The notes under the pieces were generated by a model. The model made no database searches and was not told where the DNA came from. It saw only the letters and a program-made list of their open reading frames with translations. Below, in pieces: positions 1 to 10,926 of a stretch of DNA of 64,000 nucleotides (within the stretch, counting starts at the first letter, position 1; every line of letters begins with the position of its first letter). Both the position numbers and the translations under genes were made by a program. Origin of the DNA: Martelella sp. NC20 (lineage in GTDB: Bacteria; Pseudomonadota; Alphaproteobacteria; Rhizobiales; Rhizobiaceae); contig NZ_CP054861.1 in the NCBI RefSeq assembly GCF_013459645.1, positions 3,212,001 to 3,276,000 of the forward strand, read 5' to 3'.

Positions 1-455
1 GCGCCGTAATAGGTCAGCGTGATCATGGAGCCGCCGTCATTCATCATCTTCTCGGCGCGCCGCGCGATGGCGGTGAACGAGTAGACCGAGATATCCATCG
101 ACTTCGCGAAGTTCTCGCGCGAGGTATCGATATAGCGGCCGGTCAGTTCTTCTTTGTCGGAAAACGCGATGGCGTGGACCACGAAATCGATCTTGCCCCA
201 TTCCTGCTCGAGTTTTGCGAAAACCTCCTCGACGCTCGCCGGATCGGTGACGTCGCAATGGCCGGCCATCAATGCGTCGAGTTCGGTTGCCAGCGGCTCG
301 ACCCGCTTCTTGAGATTGTCGCCCTGCCAGGTCAGCGCGATCTCTGCTCCGGCGTCATGACATGCTTTGGCAATGCCCCATGCGATCGAACGGTTATTGG
401 CGACACCGAGAATAATGCCGCGTTTGCCTTTCATGAGGCCGGTTGCTTCCGCCAT
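1..455 (-). CDS. fabI: Enoyl-[acyl-carrier-protein] reductase FabI, 5' part only
   Basis: This gene reduces enoyl-ACP with NAD(P)H in the last step of each fatty-acid elongation cycle. Only the first 151 codons lie in the window, and the C-terminal half, with the catalytic Tyr/Lys, is beyond base 1. The visible protein starts MAEATGLMKGKRGIILGVAN and has the FabI-type nucleotide loop (GVANNRSIAWGIAKA, about residues 17-31). It continues with a short-chain dehydrogenase fold: the CDV(T) segment, VVHAIAFSDKEEL, and ITLTYYGA at the edge, a FabI hallmark. The ATG at 455 begins the conserved N-terminus. It is transcribed divergently from pdxH, with 227 bases between them. The family assignment is firm from sequence pattern; FabI rather than another SDR rests on the NNRSIAWGIA and HAIAF motifs. 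Confidence 0.93.
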   Translation of the reverse strand, partial: MAEATGLMKGKRGIILGVANNRSIAWGIAKACHDAGAEIALTWQGDNLKKRVEPLATELDALMAGHCDVTDPASVEEVFAKLEQEWGKIDFVVHAIAFSDKEELTGRYIDTSRENFAKSMDISVYSFTAIARRAEKMMNDGGSMITLTYYG

Positions 456-682
456 GTGTCGATGCTCCTTGAAACTCGTCTGGTTTCTGCCTATGGCATA
501 GGCGGCTAATCGGTTCAAGCTGGCCGTTCCGCGTCGTTGGCGCTTTCGCCGGCGAAATACCTGTTGCCAGGCGTCGCGGTTTGGGCTTCGCTCATATTGA
601 CCGTTTCGCCGGCCGCGACGGAAGTCCGGCGCGATTGATTGCCGACGAACGGCGCGCGAAACATGATCGGGGAGTGACGGGA

Positions 683-1303
683 ATGGTCCAGGGCAGCGGC
701 GAGAAGGGTGATTTCACCCGGGAGAGCGATCCCTTCGAATTGTTCGCCAAATGGCTGAAGGATGCCGAGGCGAGCGAGCCCAATGATCCGAGCGCGGCTG
801 CGGTCGCGACCGTCGACGAGGAGGGTCTGCCCAATGTGCGCATGGTGCTGATGAAGGAATTCGACGCCAGGGGCTTCGTGTTCTACACCAATTTCGAAAG
901 CCAGAAGGGCAGGGAGCTTCTCGGCCAGCCCAAGGCGGCAATGTGTTTTCACTGGAAGTCGCTGCGCCGCCAGATCCGGTTGCGCGGACCGGTGGAGGTG
1001 GTTTCCGAGGCCGAGGCCGATCTCTATTTCCAGTCGCGCCCGCGCGGCAGCCGCATCGGCGCATGGGCCTCGAAACAGTCGCGCACGCTCGAAAGCCGGT
1101 TCGCGCTGGAAACGGCGGTCGCCCAGACGACCGCAAAATACGGCGTCGGCGAAATTCCGCGGCCGGCCCACTGGTCGGGTTTCCGGCTGAAGCCGGTCTC
1201 GATCGAATTCTGGCATGACGGCAAGTTCCGCCTGCACGACCGCATCGAATTCCGCCGCAATACCGCCGAAGGCGGCTGGCACAAGGTCCGCATGTATCCG
1301 TGA
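683..1303 (+). CDS. pdxH: Pyridoxamine 5'-phosphate oxidase
   Basis: PdxH oxidises pyridoxine or pyridoxamine 5'-phosphate to pyridoxal 5'-phosphate using FMN, the last step of vitamin B6 synthesis and salvage in the cytoplasm. The protein is 206 residues, the usual family length. It carries the [20 protein letters not shown] and SQKGREL segments of the FMN-binding barrel, then [10 protein letters not shown], and ends in the family signature [15 protein letters not shown]...W...RMYP. The ATG at 683 is preceded by GGGGAGTGACGGGA, a good ribosome site. The frame stays open further upstream, but that part has no family similarity. The stop overlaps a possible GTG start of the next gene. Confidence 0.95.
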   Translation: MVQGSGEKGDFTRESDPFELFAKWLKDAEASEPNDPSAAAVATVDEEGLPNVRMVLMKEFDARGFVFYTNFESQKGRELLGQPKAAMCFHWKSLRRQIRLRGPVEVVSEAEADLYFQSRPRGSRIGAWASKQSRTLESRFALETAVAQTTAKYGVGEIPRPAHWSGFRLKPVSIEFWHDGKFRLHDRIEFRRNTAEGGWHKVRMYP

Positions 1304-1323
1304 ACAATACCCGGGAGCTGTCG

Positions 1324-1791
1324 ATGGCGAACGAACTTGAAGACCAGGTCGCAGGCCAGGAGAAGAAGCTGGTTCTCGGCCGTTTCGACGAGACCGATGC
1401 CTGGGATATCGGCCAGCGGCTGGTTGACCGGGCAAGAGCGCTCGACGCGCCGGTGGTGATCGATATCCGCACGCCGAGCCGCACGCTGTTTCATGCGGCC
1501 CTGCCGGGCTCTGCGCCGGACAACGACATGTGGGCGCGGCGCAAATCCAATGTCGTGTTCCACTTTCACCGCTCGTCCTACGCGATCGAGTTGGAACACC
1601 GCCGCAAGGGCCGTACCATCGGCCCCGAAATCGGCCTCAACCTGACCGACTATGCCGATCACGGCGGCAGCTTTCCGGTCCGCATCAAACATGTCGGCGT
1701 CGTCGCCGCGATCACCGTGTCCGGCCTTGCAAGCAAGGACGATCACGGGCTGATCGTCGATGTGCTGACGGATTTCCTGAAGGAAGGCTGA
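1324..1791 (+). CDS. UPF0303 / heme-degrading-domain family protein
   Basis: A 155-residue cytoplasmic protein of the UPF0303 family (DUF336/GlcG-like fold, often labelled heme-degrading domain-containing). The function in this family is not settled. Recognisable parts are the VVIDIRTPSRTLFHAALPGS segment, the DNDMWARRKSNVVFHFHRSS core and the C-terminal SGLASKDDHGLIVDVL stretch. The ATG at 1324 has GGGAG about 8 bases upstream. A GTG at 1300, overlapping the pdxH stop as GTGA, is an alternative that would add 8 residues and suggest translational coupling. It lies in a tight tandem with pdxH and is probably co-transcribed with it. Confidence 0.8.
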   Translation: MANELEDQVAGQEKKLVLGRFDETDAWDIGQRLVDRARALDAPVVIDIRTPSRTLFHAALPGSAPDNDMWARRKSNVVFHFHRSSYAIELEHRRKGRTIGPEIGLNLTDYADHGGSFPVRIKHVGVVAAITVSGLASKDDHGLIVDVLTDFLKEG

Positions 1792-1823
1792 CGGGGACTT
1801 GCCGTCGGTCCTTCGGTCGCCGC

Positions 1824-1852
1824 TTGACATTGTGTATATACAACATAGATTT
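1824..1852 (+). promoter_or_regulatory. Promoter and MarR-type operator upstream of the marR gene
   Basis: TTGACA (1824-1829) and TAGATT (1847-1852) are spaced 17 bases apart. The spacer contains TGTGTATATACA (1831-1842), the same inverted motif that precedes the ketosynthase gene at 2310. An operator between -35 and -10 fits autorepression by the MarR protein encoded immediately downstream. The motif is seen directly; binding is inferred. Confidence 0.6.
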
Positions 1853-1857
1853 CCGCC

Positions 1858-2292
1858 ATGACCTGGACACAGCCATCGGCGGACGATCTTTCGAGCTGCC
1901 TTCTGCTCAACACCGTCAAGACCGCGCGGGTGCTGACCCGCCGCTATGACAATCGCCTGCGTCCGCTCGGCCTGACGGTCGCACAATTTTCCGTGCTGTC
2001 GGTTATGCGCGGCAATCCGGGCAAATCCATCAACGCGCTGGCCGAGCGGGTCGCCATGGATCGCTCGACGCTCACCCGCAATATCGACCTTCTCGTCGCC
2101 AAGGGTTTTGTCGTCAAAACGATGGCGGAGCGGGGCAACATCAAGACCTGCGCGCTGACGGAAGTAGGCACGGCCCGGCTCGATGCCGCGATACCGATCT
2201 GGCTGGAGGCGCGGAGCGAGATGCAGGCGCAATTGAAGGACCACGATCCCGTGACCTATCTCGATGCCCTTTCGCGCCTGGCTGGCGATTGA
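1858..2292 (+). CDS. MarR-family transcriptional regulator
   Basis: A 144-residue MarR-type winged-helix repressor. The recognition region is KSINALAERVAMDRSTLTRN (about residues 56-75), followed by the wing (VVKTMAERGNIKTCALTEVG) and a C-terminal dimerisation helix. MarR proteins bind short palindromes as dimers and release on ligand binding. Its own promoter and that of the following ketosynthase gene both contain TGTGTATATACA, so the sequence suggests it controls itself and the 2338-3612 gene. The ligand is unknown; a fatty-acid or polyketide-type compound would fit the neighbour. Only 45 bases separate it from the next gene. Confidence 0.9.
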   Translation: MTWTQPSADDLSSCLLLNTVKTARVLTRRYDNRLRPLGLTVAQFSVLSVMRGNPGKSINALAERVAMDRSTLTRNIDLLVAKGFVVKTMAERGNIKTCALTEVGTARLDAAIPIWLEARSEMQAQLKDHDPVTYLDALSRLAGD

Positions 2293-2298
2293 TTTTTT

Positions 2299-2328
2299 TT
2301 GACCTTCACTGTGTATATACACGATAAG
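2299..2328 (+). promoter_or_regulatory. Promoter and second MarR-type operator before the ketosynthase gene
   Basis: GTGTATATACAC at 2311-2322 is a perfect 12-bp palindrome and matches the operator upstream of marR. It lies between TTGACC (2299-2304) and GATAAG (2323-2328). Transcription would then start close to the ATG at 2338, so the ketosynthase gene appears to have its own regulated promoter with a very short leader. Confidence 0.55.
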
Positions 2329-2337
2329 GAGTGGCCA

Positions 2338-3612
2338 ATGTTTTCTGAGGATCCGATTGTCATCACCGGAATGGGTGCGGTATCGCCGCTTGGCGTCGGG
2401 GTCGGCGTCAACTGGTCCCGGCTGATTGCCGCGCGAAGCGGCATTGTCGCCAATACCCGTTTCGACACCGAGGCCTATGCCTGCAAGGTGGCCGGTCTCG
2501 TGCCGGCAAAGGCGGATGATCCGGACGGTTTCGATCCGCTCGATTTCATCGAGGCCAAAGAACTGAAGAAGATGGATCTCTTTATCCAGTACTCGCTCGG
2601 AGCGACGGATGAAGCGCTGCGTCAGGCCGGCTGGACGCCGGACGATGAGGAGGCGCAATCGCGCACCGGCGTGGTGATCGCAACCGGCGTCGGCGGCTTT
2701 CCGGCCATCACCGACGCGGTAAAGACGGTCGAGGCGCGGGGACCGCGGCGGCTGTCGCCCTTCACCGTCCCTTCATTCCTGCCGAACCTTGCGGCGGGAC
2801 ATGTTTCGATCCGCTACGGCTTTCACGGACCGACCGGATGCCCGGTTACAGCCTGTGCCGCCTCGGCGCAGGCCATCGGCGACGGCATGCGGATGATCGC
2901 CTTCAACGAGGCGGATGTCGTTGTCTGCGGCGGAACCGATGCCTGCGTCGATCCGGTTTCGATCGGCGGCTTTGGTGCAGCGCGTGCACTATCGACGCAT
3001 TACAATGATGATCCAGCCGCCGCTTCGCGTCCGTTCGACAAGGGGCATGATGGCTTTGTGCTGTCGGAGGGCGCGGCGACCGTCGTGATAGAGCGCCTCA
3101 GTCACGCCCGGGCGCGCGGCGCCGAACCGCTGGCGATCATTGCCGGATACGGCACCAGCACGGATGCCTATCACCTGACTGCGGGGCATCCGGAGGGCCG
3201 TTACGCCGCCGCCGCGATGCGCTCGGCGCTCGCCATGGCCAAACTCGATGCCGAGGAGATCGGCTATATCAATGCCCATTCCACCTCCACGCCTGTGGGC
3301 GATGCCGCCGAGATCGCCGCCATCGGCAGCGTCTTCCCGACGCGCGGCAAGGATCTCGCGGTCACGTCAACGAAATCGGCGACCGGGCATCTTCTCGGCG
3401 CGGCCGGCGCAATAGAGGCGGTCTTTTCGGTCATGGCGTTGCAGGAAGGGATCATTCCGCCCGGCCTCAACATCCATGACCCGGAGCCGGACGCGAACCG
3501 ATACGATCTCGCCCCGCTTGCCGCGCGGGCAAAGCCGATCCGGCACGTTCTCTCGAACGGATTCGGTTTTGGCGGCGTTAACGCCGCACTGGTGTTTTCT
3601 AAGGTGATGTAG
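2338..3612 (+). CDS. FabF-like beta-ketoacyl-ACP synthase
   Basis: A condensing enzyme of the KAS II family, joining an acyl-enzyme to malonyl-ACP in the cytoplasm. It has 424 residues, the normal length. The catalytic triad is complete: Cys173 in VTACAASAQAIGDG, His314 in INAHSTSTPVGD and His351 in TKSATGHLLGAAG. The ATG at 2338 follows AAGGAG with good spacing; a TTG further upstream lies inside the promoter and is not a likely start. A housekeeping fabF normally sits in an acpP-fabF cluster. This copy follows its own MarR regulator and has no acpP nearby, so it is probably an accessory ketosynthase, for a special lipid or for stress, rather than the essential one. Confidence 0.9.
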   Translation: MFSEDPIVITGMGAVSPLGVGVGVNWSRLIAARSGIVANTRFDTEAYACKVAGLVPAKADDPDGFDPLDFIEAKELKKMDLFIQYSLGATDEALRQAGWTPDDEEAQSRTGVVIATGVGGFPAITDAVKTVEARGPRRLSPFTVPSFLPNLAAGHVSIRYGFHGPTGCPVTACAASAQAIGDGMRMIAFNEADVVVCGGTDACVDPVSIGGFGAARALSTHYNDDPAAASRPFDKGHDGFVLSEGAATVVIERLSHARARGAEPLAIIAGYGTSTDAYHLTAGHPEGRYAAAAMRSALAMAKLDAEEIGYINAHSTSTPVGDAAEIAAIGSVFPTRGKDLAVTSTKSATGHLLGAAGAIEAVFSVMALQEGIIPPGLNIHDPEPDANRYDLAPLAARAKPIRHVLSNGFGFGGVNAALVFSKVM

Positions 3613-4135
3613 CGTCGTTCTGCGCGTTCTGTTCCGGCTGTCGTCGTGTCGCCGGAACCGGTTTTTGCATCATGATCAGCGGAAAGGGCAGGCCGTTGTC
3701 GTCGGTCTCGCGCCGTTTGATTCCGCAAAAGCCGTGGCGGCGGTAGAAGGCGAGGGCGCGATGGTTGGCGGCATAGACTTCCAGCAGCAGGTGGCCCTTG
3801 AGGCGGAAGGCGTGGTCGAGCAGCGCGGAACCGATGCCGCCGCCCTGGCAATCCGGCGAAACGAAAAGACCGCCGATGAAACTGTCGATCAGGCCGATGA
3901 AACCGACCGGGGTTTCGCCGCTGACCGCAACCCAGGTCTCGGTCTCCGGCAGGTATTTTTCCGAGACCAGCTTCTTCTGCGCGGCGAGCAGTTCGTCGGG
4001 CAGGAAATGATGCGAAAGGCATGAGGCGGCATGCCAGATCTCGGAAAGAACGGGGTTGTCCTCCGCCCGATAGGGGCGGATGACAGTTTCGCATTGAAGT
4101 GATGTCCCAAAGGGGGAAGCGGATACGCAATACAT
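3599..4135 (-). CDS. GNAT-family N-acetyltransferase
   Basis: A 178-residue GCN5-related acetyltransferase. The acetyl-CoA loop is visible as VSPDCQGGGIGSALLDHAF, preceded by the beta strands VAVSGETPVGFIGL and followed by LLLEVYAANHRALAFYRRHGF, the typical C-terminal GNAT strand-helix. The substrate cannot be told from the sequence. The ATG at 4135 is used; a TTG 30 bases upstream is a weaker alternative. The family core begins around VIRPYRAED, so even this start leaves a somewhat long leader. Its 3' end overlaps the convergent ketosynthase gene by 14 bases. Confidence 0.82.
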   Translation of the reverse strand: MYCVSASPFGTSLQCETVIRPYRAEDNPVLSEIWHAASCLSHHFLPDELLAAQKKLVSEKYLPETETWVAVSGETPVGFIGLIDSFIGGLFVSPDCQGGGIGSALLDHAFRLKGHLLLEVYAANHRALAFYRRHGFCGIKRRETDDNGLPFPLIMMQKPVPATRRQPEQNAQNDATSP

Positions 4136-4186
4136 GCGCGTATTGAGCCTGAAAGCCGTAAACAATCCGCTAAAGCGGAGCGATCT

Positions 4187-5605
4187 TCACGCCTGTGTAC
4201 CGCCGACGGTGATCTGGTCGAGTCTGAGATGCGGCTGGCCGACGCCGACCGGCACCCACTGGCCGGCCTTGCCGCAATTGCCGATGCCGTTGTCGAGCGC
4301 CAGATCATTGCCGACCATCGAGACCCGCTTCATCGCTTCCGGCCCGTTACCGATCAGGGTCGCGCCCTTGATCGGCGCGCCGATCCTGCCGTTTTCGATG
4401 AGATAGGCCTCGGTGCAGTCGAACACGAACTGACCGGAGGTGATATCCACCTGGCCGCCGCCGAAGGTGACCGCGTAGATGCCCTTCTTGACCGAGGAAA
4501 TGATCTCTTCCTTGGTCTTGTCACCCGCCAGCATGTAGGTATTGGTCATGCGCGGCATCGGGAGATCCGAATAGGACTGGCGACGGCCGTTTCCTGTGGG
4601 GGCGACGCCCATCAGCCGGGCATTCATGCGGTCCTGCATATAGCCGGTCAGCCGGCCGTTTTCGATCAGCACGTTGTAGGCCGACGGCGTGCCTTCGTCG
4701 TCGATCGAGATCGAGCCACGGCGGTTTTCGATGGTGCCGTCATCAACGATGGTGACGCCGGGGGCCGCGACCATCTGGCCGACAAGCCCGGAAAAGGCGG
4801 AAAGGTTCTTGCGGTTGAAATCGCCTTCCAGCCCGTGACCGACCGCCTCGTGGATCATCACGCCCGGCCAGCCATTGCCCAGCACGACATCCATGGTGCC
4901 GGCGGGCGCGTCGATCGCCTCGAGATTGACGAATGCCTTGCGCAGCGCCTCGTCGGCGCCCGACTGCCAGTCCTGGCGCGCGAAAAGGTCGGCGAAGCTC
5001 TGCCTTCCGCCGATACCGAACGAGCCGGTTTCCTGGCGGTCGCCGTCGCCGACAATCACGGAAATATTGAGCCGCGTCATCGGCCGGACGTCGCTGACGC
5101 GATAGCCGTCGGCGCGCAGGATCTCGACGATCTGGTGGCTGGCGCCGAGCGAGGCCGAGACCTGACGCACGCGCGGATCGCGCTCGCGCAGATAGGCATC
5201 GATCTCGCCGAGCAGCCTGATCTTTTCCTCGAACGACGGCGCGCCGATCGGATTGTCCTCGGAATATAGCTTCGTATTGGTGCCGCGCGGCGGCTCGGCA
5301 TAGGTGCCGTCATAGCCATGGGTCACGGCCCTGGCGGTTGTCGCGGCGCGTTTCAGGGCACTGAGCGAAAGTTCGCCCGCATGGGCAAAGCCGCTGGCCT
5401 CCCCCGCCACCGCGCGCAGGCCGAAGCCGTGGCCGGTGTTGAACGAGCCGCCCTTCAGCCTGCCGTCATCGAACGACAGTGATTCGCTTTGCGAATATTC
5501 GACGTAGAGTTCGCCGTCATCGGCGCCGTGGAGCGTGTCTTCCACGATACCGCGTATCGTCGCTTCATCGGCATCGAAATGGCTGAGGAGGTCGCGGTCT
5601 GTCAT
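4187..5605 (-). CDS. tldD: Metalloprotease TldD
   Basis: TldD forms a heterodimeric zinc protease with TldE/PmbA that digests unfolded or modified peptides in the cytoplasm, such as microcin precursors and antitoxins. This 472-residue protein has the HEAVGH zinc motif at residues 252-257 and long conserved stretches including DPIGAP-type loops and IGNGPEAMKRVSMVGNDL near the C-terminus. The ATG at 5605 gives MTDRDLLSHFDADE, the usual N-terminus; an in-frame ATG at 5632 would add nine residues. The partner tldE is not in the window. Downstream of ialB on the same strand, 60 bases apart. Confidence 0.94.
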   Translation of the reverse strand: MTDRDLLSHFDADEATIRGIVEDTLHGADDGELYVEYSQSESLSFDDGRLKGGSFNTGHGFGLRAVAGEASGFAHAGELSLSALKRAATTARAVTHGYDGTYAEPPRGTNTKLYSEDNPIGAPSFEEKIRLLGEIDAYLRERDPRVRQVSASLGASHQIVEILRADGYRVSDVRPMTRLNISVIVGDGDRQETGSFGIGGRQSFADLFARQDWQSGADEALRKAFVNLEAIDAPAGTMDVVLGNGWPGVMIHEAVGHGLEGDFNRKNLSAFSGLVGQMVAAPGVTIVDDGTIENRRGSISIDDEGTPSAYNVLIENGRLTGYMQDRMNARLMGVAPTGNGRRQSYSDLPMPRMTNTYMLAGDKTKEEIISSVKKGIYAVTFGGGQVDITSGQFVFDCTEAYLIENGRIGAPIKGATLIGNGPEAMKRVSMVGNDLALDNGIGNCGKAGQWVPVGVGQPHLRLDQITVGGTQA

Positions 5606-5665
5606 GGTCAATTCCGTCTTTTTGTCCGTCATGGCGTCCCATATAGGAACGATCACGCCGCGATA

Positions 5666-6277
5666 TCAGGGCAGGGCGTCATAGCCCTCTGCAAAGCCCG
5701 AGAGGTCGACCGGAATGCCGATGGAGTTCTGATCGACCGAGAAATTGAGCGTGAACACCGCCTCGGTGCCGGCGCGCAGGATCTTCATCAGGTCTTCGTC
5801 GATATCGACCTCGACATAGCAGCCGTCGAGATAGCAGCGCGAGAAATAGGCCTTGCCGATATCCACGCCGTCGATGAACAGGTTCATGCCTTCCGGCAGG
5901 AACACGCCGAGCGGCGTCAGGACGCGCAGCAGTCTCGCCTCGCGGTCGGCCGTCTTCAACACCGCGATCGAAAGCCCGATCTCAGGCCGGTCCTCGGCGA
6001 TCACGTTCTGCATCAAGGCGCATTGCTGGACGGTGGAGCCGGGCGGCTGGTCGCAGATCATCGACCACGCGCCGTGATTCTCTCTCACCACGCTGTTGTC
6101 GGCGGGCGGCTGCGGCGGTGCGGGCTGCGGTTCCGGCTCTGCGACGGGCTTTGATGTTTTCTCCGGGCTGTCCGCGGTCTCCTGGGCGGCGGAGGGCAGG
6201 GCGGCGGCGAAAAGCAGGGCGGCGACGCCCAGCGCCCCGGCCGTGCGAAACGCATGATGTGCGGGAAATACAGGCAT
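5666..6277 (-). CDS. Invasion-associated locus B (IalB) family protein
   Basis: A 203-residue exported protein. The N-terminus is a signal peptide (hydrophobic run GALGVAALLFAAALPSAAQ, cleavage likely after AAQ), then a Pro/Glu-rich linker (PEPQPAPPQPP), then an IalB domain starting HGAWSMICD with paired cysteines (CDQ...QQCAL and SRCYLDGCYVE). IalB was named in Bartonella, but the domain is widespread in rhizobia, where its role is unclear; it is probably periplasmic or envelope-associated. The ATG at 6277 has GAGGAG upstream and gives a proper signal peptide; an upstream extension does not. Divergent from the cox cluster. Confidence 0.85.
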   Translation of the reverse strand: MPVFPAHHAFRTAGALGVAALLFAAALPSAAQETADSPEKTSKPVAEPEPQPAPPQPPADNSVVRENHGAWSMICDQPPGSTVQQCALMQNVIAEDRPEIGLSIAVLKTADREARLLRVLTPLGVFLPEGMNLFIDGVDIGKAYFSRCYLDGCYVEVDIDEDLMKILRAGTEAVFTLNFSVDQNSIGIPVDLSGFAEGYDALP

Positions 6278-6602
6278 GGGCGCGGGCTCCTCGGGTGATT
6301 TGAAACGTCTCTTTTCCGACACCAGGCTTTGTGCCGCGTTCAAAAGAAATTTTCAACGGCTGAAGAAGGACTTGACCTGGGAAACCACGGCGAAATATCA
6401 CTGGGTGCGTGTGCCGCATGAGACAATTTGACGCTTCAAATTGGCAAATGCTATGGCATAATTGTGACTGAGGGAGAAAAACCGGTCGATGGCGTCGCTT
6501 GTTCTCCGGGCAAGGGGTGCGCCGGGGTTTTGAGATGCTATCATGGCGCCAACGCGCGGCGGGCTGTTGTACCCCTTCTGGCGCAATCGAACAGGATCCG
6601 GT
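6278..6602. other. Intergenic region between ialB-type gene and coxB
   Basis: Together with the next 38 bases this is a 363-base gap separating divergent genes. No small gene with a ribosome site was recognised. It should carry both promoters; the only clear regulatory mark is the FNR-type box described separately. Confidence 0.5.
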
Positions 6603-6616
6603 TTGACCGAGGTCAA
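6603..6616. promoter_or_regulatory. FNR/FixK-type box upstream of coxB
   Basis: TTGACCGAGGTCAA fits the TTGA-N6-TCAA consensus of CRP/FNR-superfamily oxygen regulators (FixK, FnrL, FNR). It is a perfect inverted repeat and lies 25 bases before the coxB ATG (6641). Such a downstream position suits repression of the aa3 oxidase at low oxygen, but activation of a nearby promoter cannot be excluded. Confidence 0.55.
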
Positions 6617-6640
6617 ACATTGGTGGGAGAATTCAACGTG

Positions 6641-9194
<2,554 letters not shown>

Positions 9195-9216
9195 GCCGGC
9201 GCCACAAACAACAAAG

Positions 9217-9248
9217 CTCGCGCGCCGGCAACTGGCGCGCGGTCTTTT
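9217..9248 (+). terminator. Hairpin with T-run after coxA
   Basis: CGCGCGCC (9217-9224) pairs with GGCGCGCG (9232-9239) around a 7-base loop, followed by TCTTTTTT. It has the form of an intrinsic terminator between coxA and ctaB and could keep structural subunits more abundant than the assembly genes by partial read-through. Confidence 0.7.
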
Positions 9249-9266
9249 TTGAAATGAGAGCTGACA

Positions 9267-10193
9267 ATGACAGTAATCGACAACGACCTCGGCGGCGATC
9301 TCGTGCTTTCGGAAGCAACCGGGCGGGACTATTTCGCGCTGCTGAAGCCGCGGGTGATGTCGCTGGTGGTGTTTACCGCCTTCGCCGGCCTGTTCCTGGC
9401 GCCGGGATCGATCAATCCGGTCATGGGCGCGGTCGCGATATTGTGCATCGCGGTCGGCGCGGGCGCGGCCGGCGCGCTCAACATGTGGTATGACGCCGAT
9501 ATTGATGCGGTAATGTCGCGCACCGCGAACCGGCCGATCCCGGCCGGCCGGGTCCGCCGCGAGGAAGCGCTTGCCTTCGGCATTGCGCTCGCCTGTTTCT
9601 CGGTGGCGACGCTTGGCCTTGCGGTCAACTGGTTTGCCGCCGGACTTCTGGCGTTTACGATCTTCTATTACGCCGTGTTCTACACGATGTGGCTGAAACG
9701 GGCGACGCCGCAGAACATCGTTATCGGCGGCGCTGCCGGCGCTTTCCCGCCGATGATCGGCTGGGCGGCGGTGACCGGGTCGGTATCGCTTGACAGCATC
9801 ATCCTGTTTTCGATCACCTTTCTGTGGACCCCGCCGCATTTCTGGGCGCTGGCGCTGTTCAAGATGCGGGATTATGCCGATGTCGGCATCCCGATGATGC
9901 CGAATGTGGCGGGCGAGAAATCCACCAAGAACCAGATGGTCGTCTATGCGGTTCTGACCGCGATCGCCGGCGTCGCTCCGGCGCTGACCGGTCTTGCGAG
10001 CCCGTTCTACGCGGTGTTTGCCGCGGCCCTCGGGGGCTACTTCGTCTACCAGTCGCTGAAGGTGCGCGCGATGGCCGAGGGCGATAGCAAGATGGTGCCG
10101 GCGAAGAAGATGTTCGCGTTTTCGATCTTTTATCTGGCCGCGATCTTTGCCGGCCTGATCGTCGATCGCGCGGCCATGCTGGTTTTCGGGTGA
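9267..10193 (+). CDS. ctaB: Protoheme IX farnesyltransferase (heme O synthase)
   Basis: CtaB adds a farnesyl group to heme b to give heme O, the precursor of the heme A used by CoxA. It is a 308-residue multi-pass membrane protein of the UbiA family. The prenyl-binding motif [20 protein letters not shown] and the second polar loop, [20 protein letters not shown] ([18 protein letters not shown]), are intact. The ATG at 9267 starts [13 protein letters not shown]. The next gene's start lies four bases after its stop. Confidence 0.96.
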   Translation: MTVIDNDLGGDLVLSEATGRDYFALLKPRVMSLVVFTAFAGLFLAPGSINPVMGAVAILCIAVGAGAAGALNMWYDADIDAVMSRTANRPIPAGRVRREEALAFGIALACFSVATLGLAVNWFAAGLLAFTIFYYAVFYTMWLKRATPQNIVIGGAAGAFPPMIGWAAVTGSVSLDSIILFSITFLWTPPHFWALALFKMRDYADVGIPMMPNVAGEKSTKNQMVVYAVLTAIAGVAPALTGLASPFYAVFAAALGGYFVYQSLKVRAMAEGDSKMVPAKKMFAFSIFYLAAIFAGLIVDRAAMLVFG

Positions 10194-10197
10194 GGCC

Positions 10198-10332
10198 ATG
10201 ATCGAGACAGTGAAATTGAACGACAAGCAGAAGAAAGCCCGGCGCGCGCGCAATATCGCGCTCGGCTTCGTGCTTTTCGGCCTCGTGGTGCTGTTCTACA
10301 TCATCACCATGGTCAAGTTCGGAACGGCCTGA
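10198..10332 (+). CDS. Small single-span membrane protein between ctaB and ctaG (CoxF-like)
   Basis: A 44-codon gene: a charged N-terminus (MIETVKLNDKQKKARRARN) followed by one hydrophobic helix (IALGFVLFGLVVLFYIITMV) and a short tail. Small proteins of exactly this layout lie between ctaB and ctaG in many rhizobia and are often named CoxF or cytochrome oxidase assembly protein; the biochemical role is not established. GTGAGGCC precedes the ATG and the stop is followed at once by the GAGGAGGGG of ctaG, so it is embedded in the operon. Conserved position and coding form, not length, support it as real. Confidence 0.75.
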   Translation: MIETVKLNDKQKKARRARNIALGFVLFGLVVLFYIITMVKFGTA

Positions 10333-10341
10333 GGAGGGGTG

Positions 10342-10926
10342 ATGACGGACAAGAGCGGGAAACGCAACAACGGCGCCGTCGTCCTGATGTGCCTCGTCTT
10401 CGTGTTCGGCATGACCGCGATGAGCTTCGCCGCCGTGCCGCTCTATCGGATATTCTGCCAGGTCACGGGCTATAACGGCACGGCCCAGCGTGTCGAGCAG
10501 TATTCCAGCGTGGTTCTCGACAAGACGATCAAGGTGACCTTCGACGCCAATGTCGCGCCGGGCCTGGACTGGGAATTCAAGCCGGAGCAGAAGTCGGTAT
10601 CGCCCAGGATCGGCGAAACGGTGCAGGTGATGTTCACGGCCCGCAACAAGAGCAGCGAGCCGGTTCTCGGGCAGGCGATCTTCAACGTGACGCCGCTTCA
10701 GGCCGGGGCCTATTTCAACAAGGTCGAGTGCTTCTGTTTCACCGAAACCGTGCTGCAGCCGGGCGAAACGCTGGAGATGCCTGTCGTCTTTTTCGTTGAT
10801 CCCGCTATTACGGAGGCGGAAGAGACGAAGGATATCAGGGTTTTGACGCTGTCCTACACGTTCTTCGAGCACGAAAAGCCGGTCGCCGCGAAGGCGGCGG
10901 CAGCGACCCCCGGGGGCCGCTCCTAG
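10342..10926 (+). CDS. ctaG: Cytochrome c oxidase assembly protein CtaG (Cox11)
   Basis: A copper chaperone that inserts CuB into subunit I. It has 194 residues: one N-terminal membrane helix ([21 protein letters not shown]) and a periplasmic immunoglobulin-like domain with the copper motif [23 protein letters not shown] is the usual first conserved block. The ATG at 10342 follows GAGGAGGGG; a GTG three bases earlier is equally possible. The TAG stop is also the first three bases of a dispersed repeat (family A). Confidence 0.95.
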   Translation: MTDKSGKRNNGAVVLMCLVFVFGMTAMSFAAVPLYRIFCQVTGYNGTAQRVEQYSSVVLDKTIKVTFDANVAPGLDWEFKPEQKSVSPRIGETVQVMFTARNKSSEPVLGQAIFNVTPLQAGAYFNKVECFCFTETVLQPGETLEMPVVFFVDPAITEAEETKDIRVLTLSYTFFEHEKPVAAKAAAATPGGRS

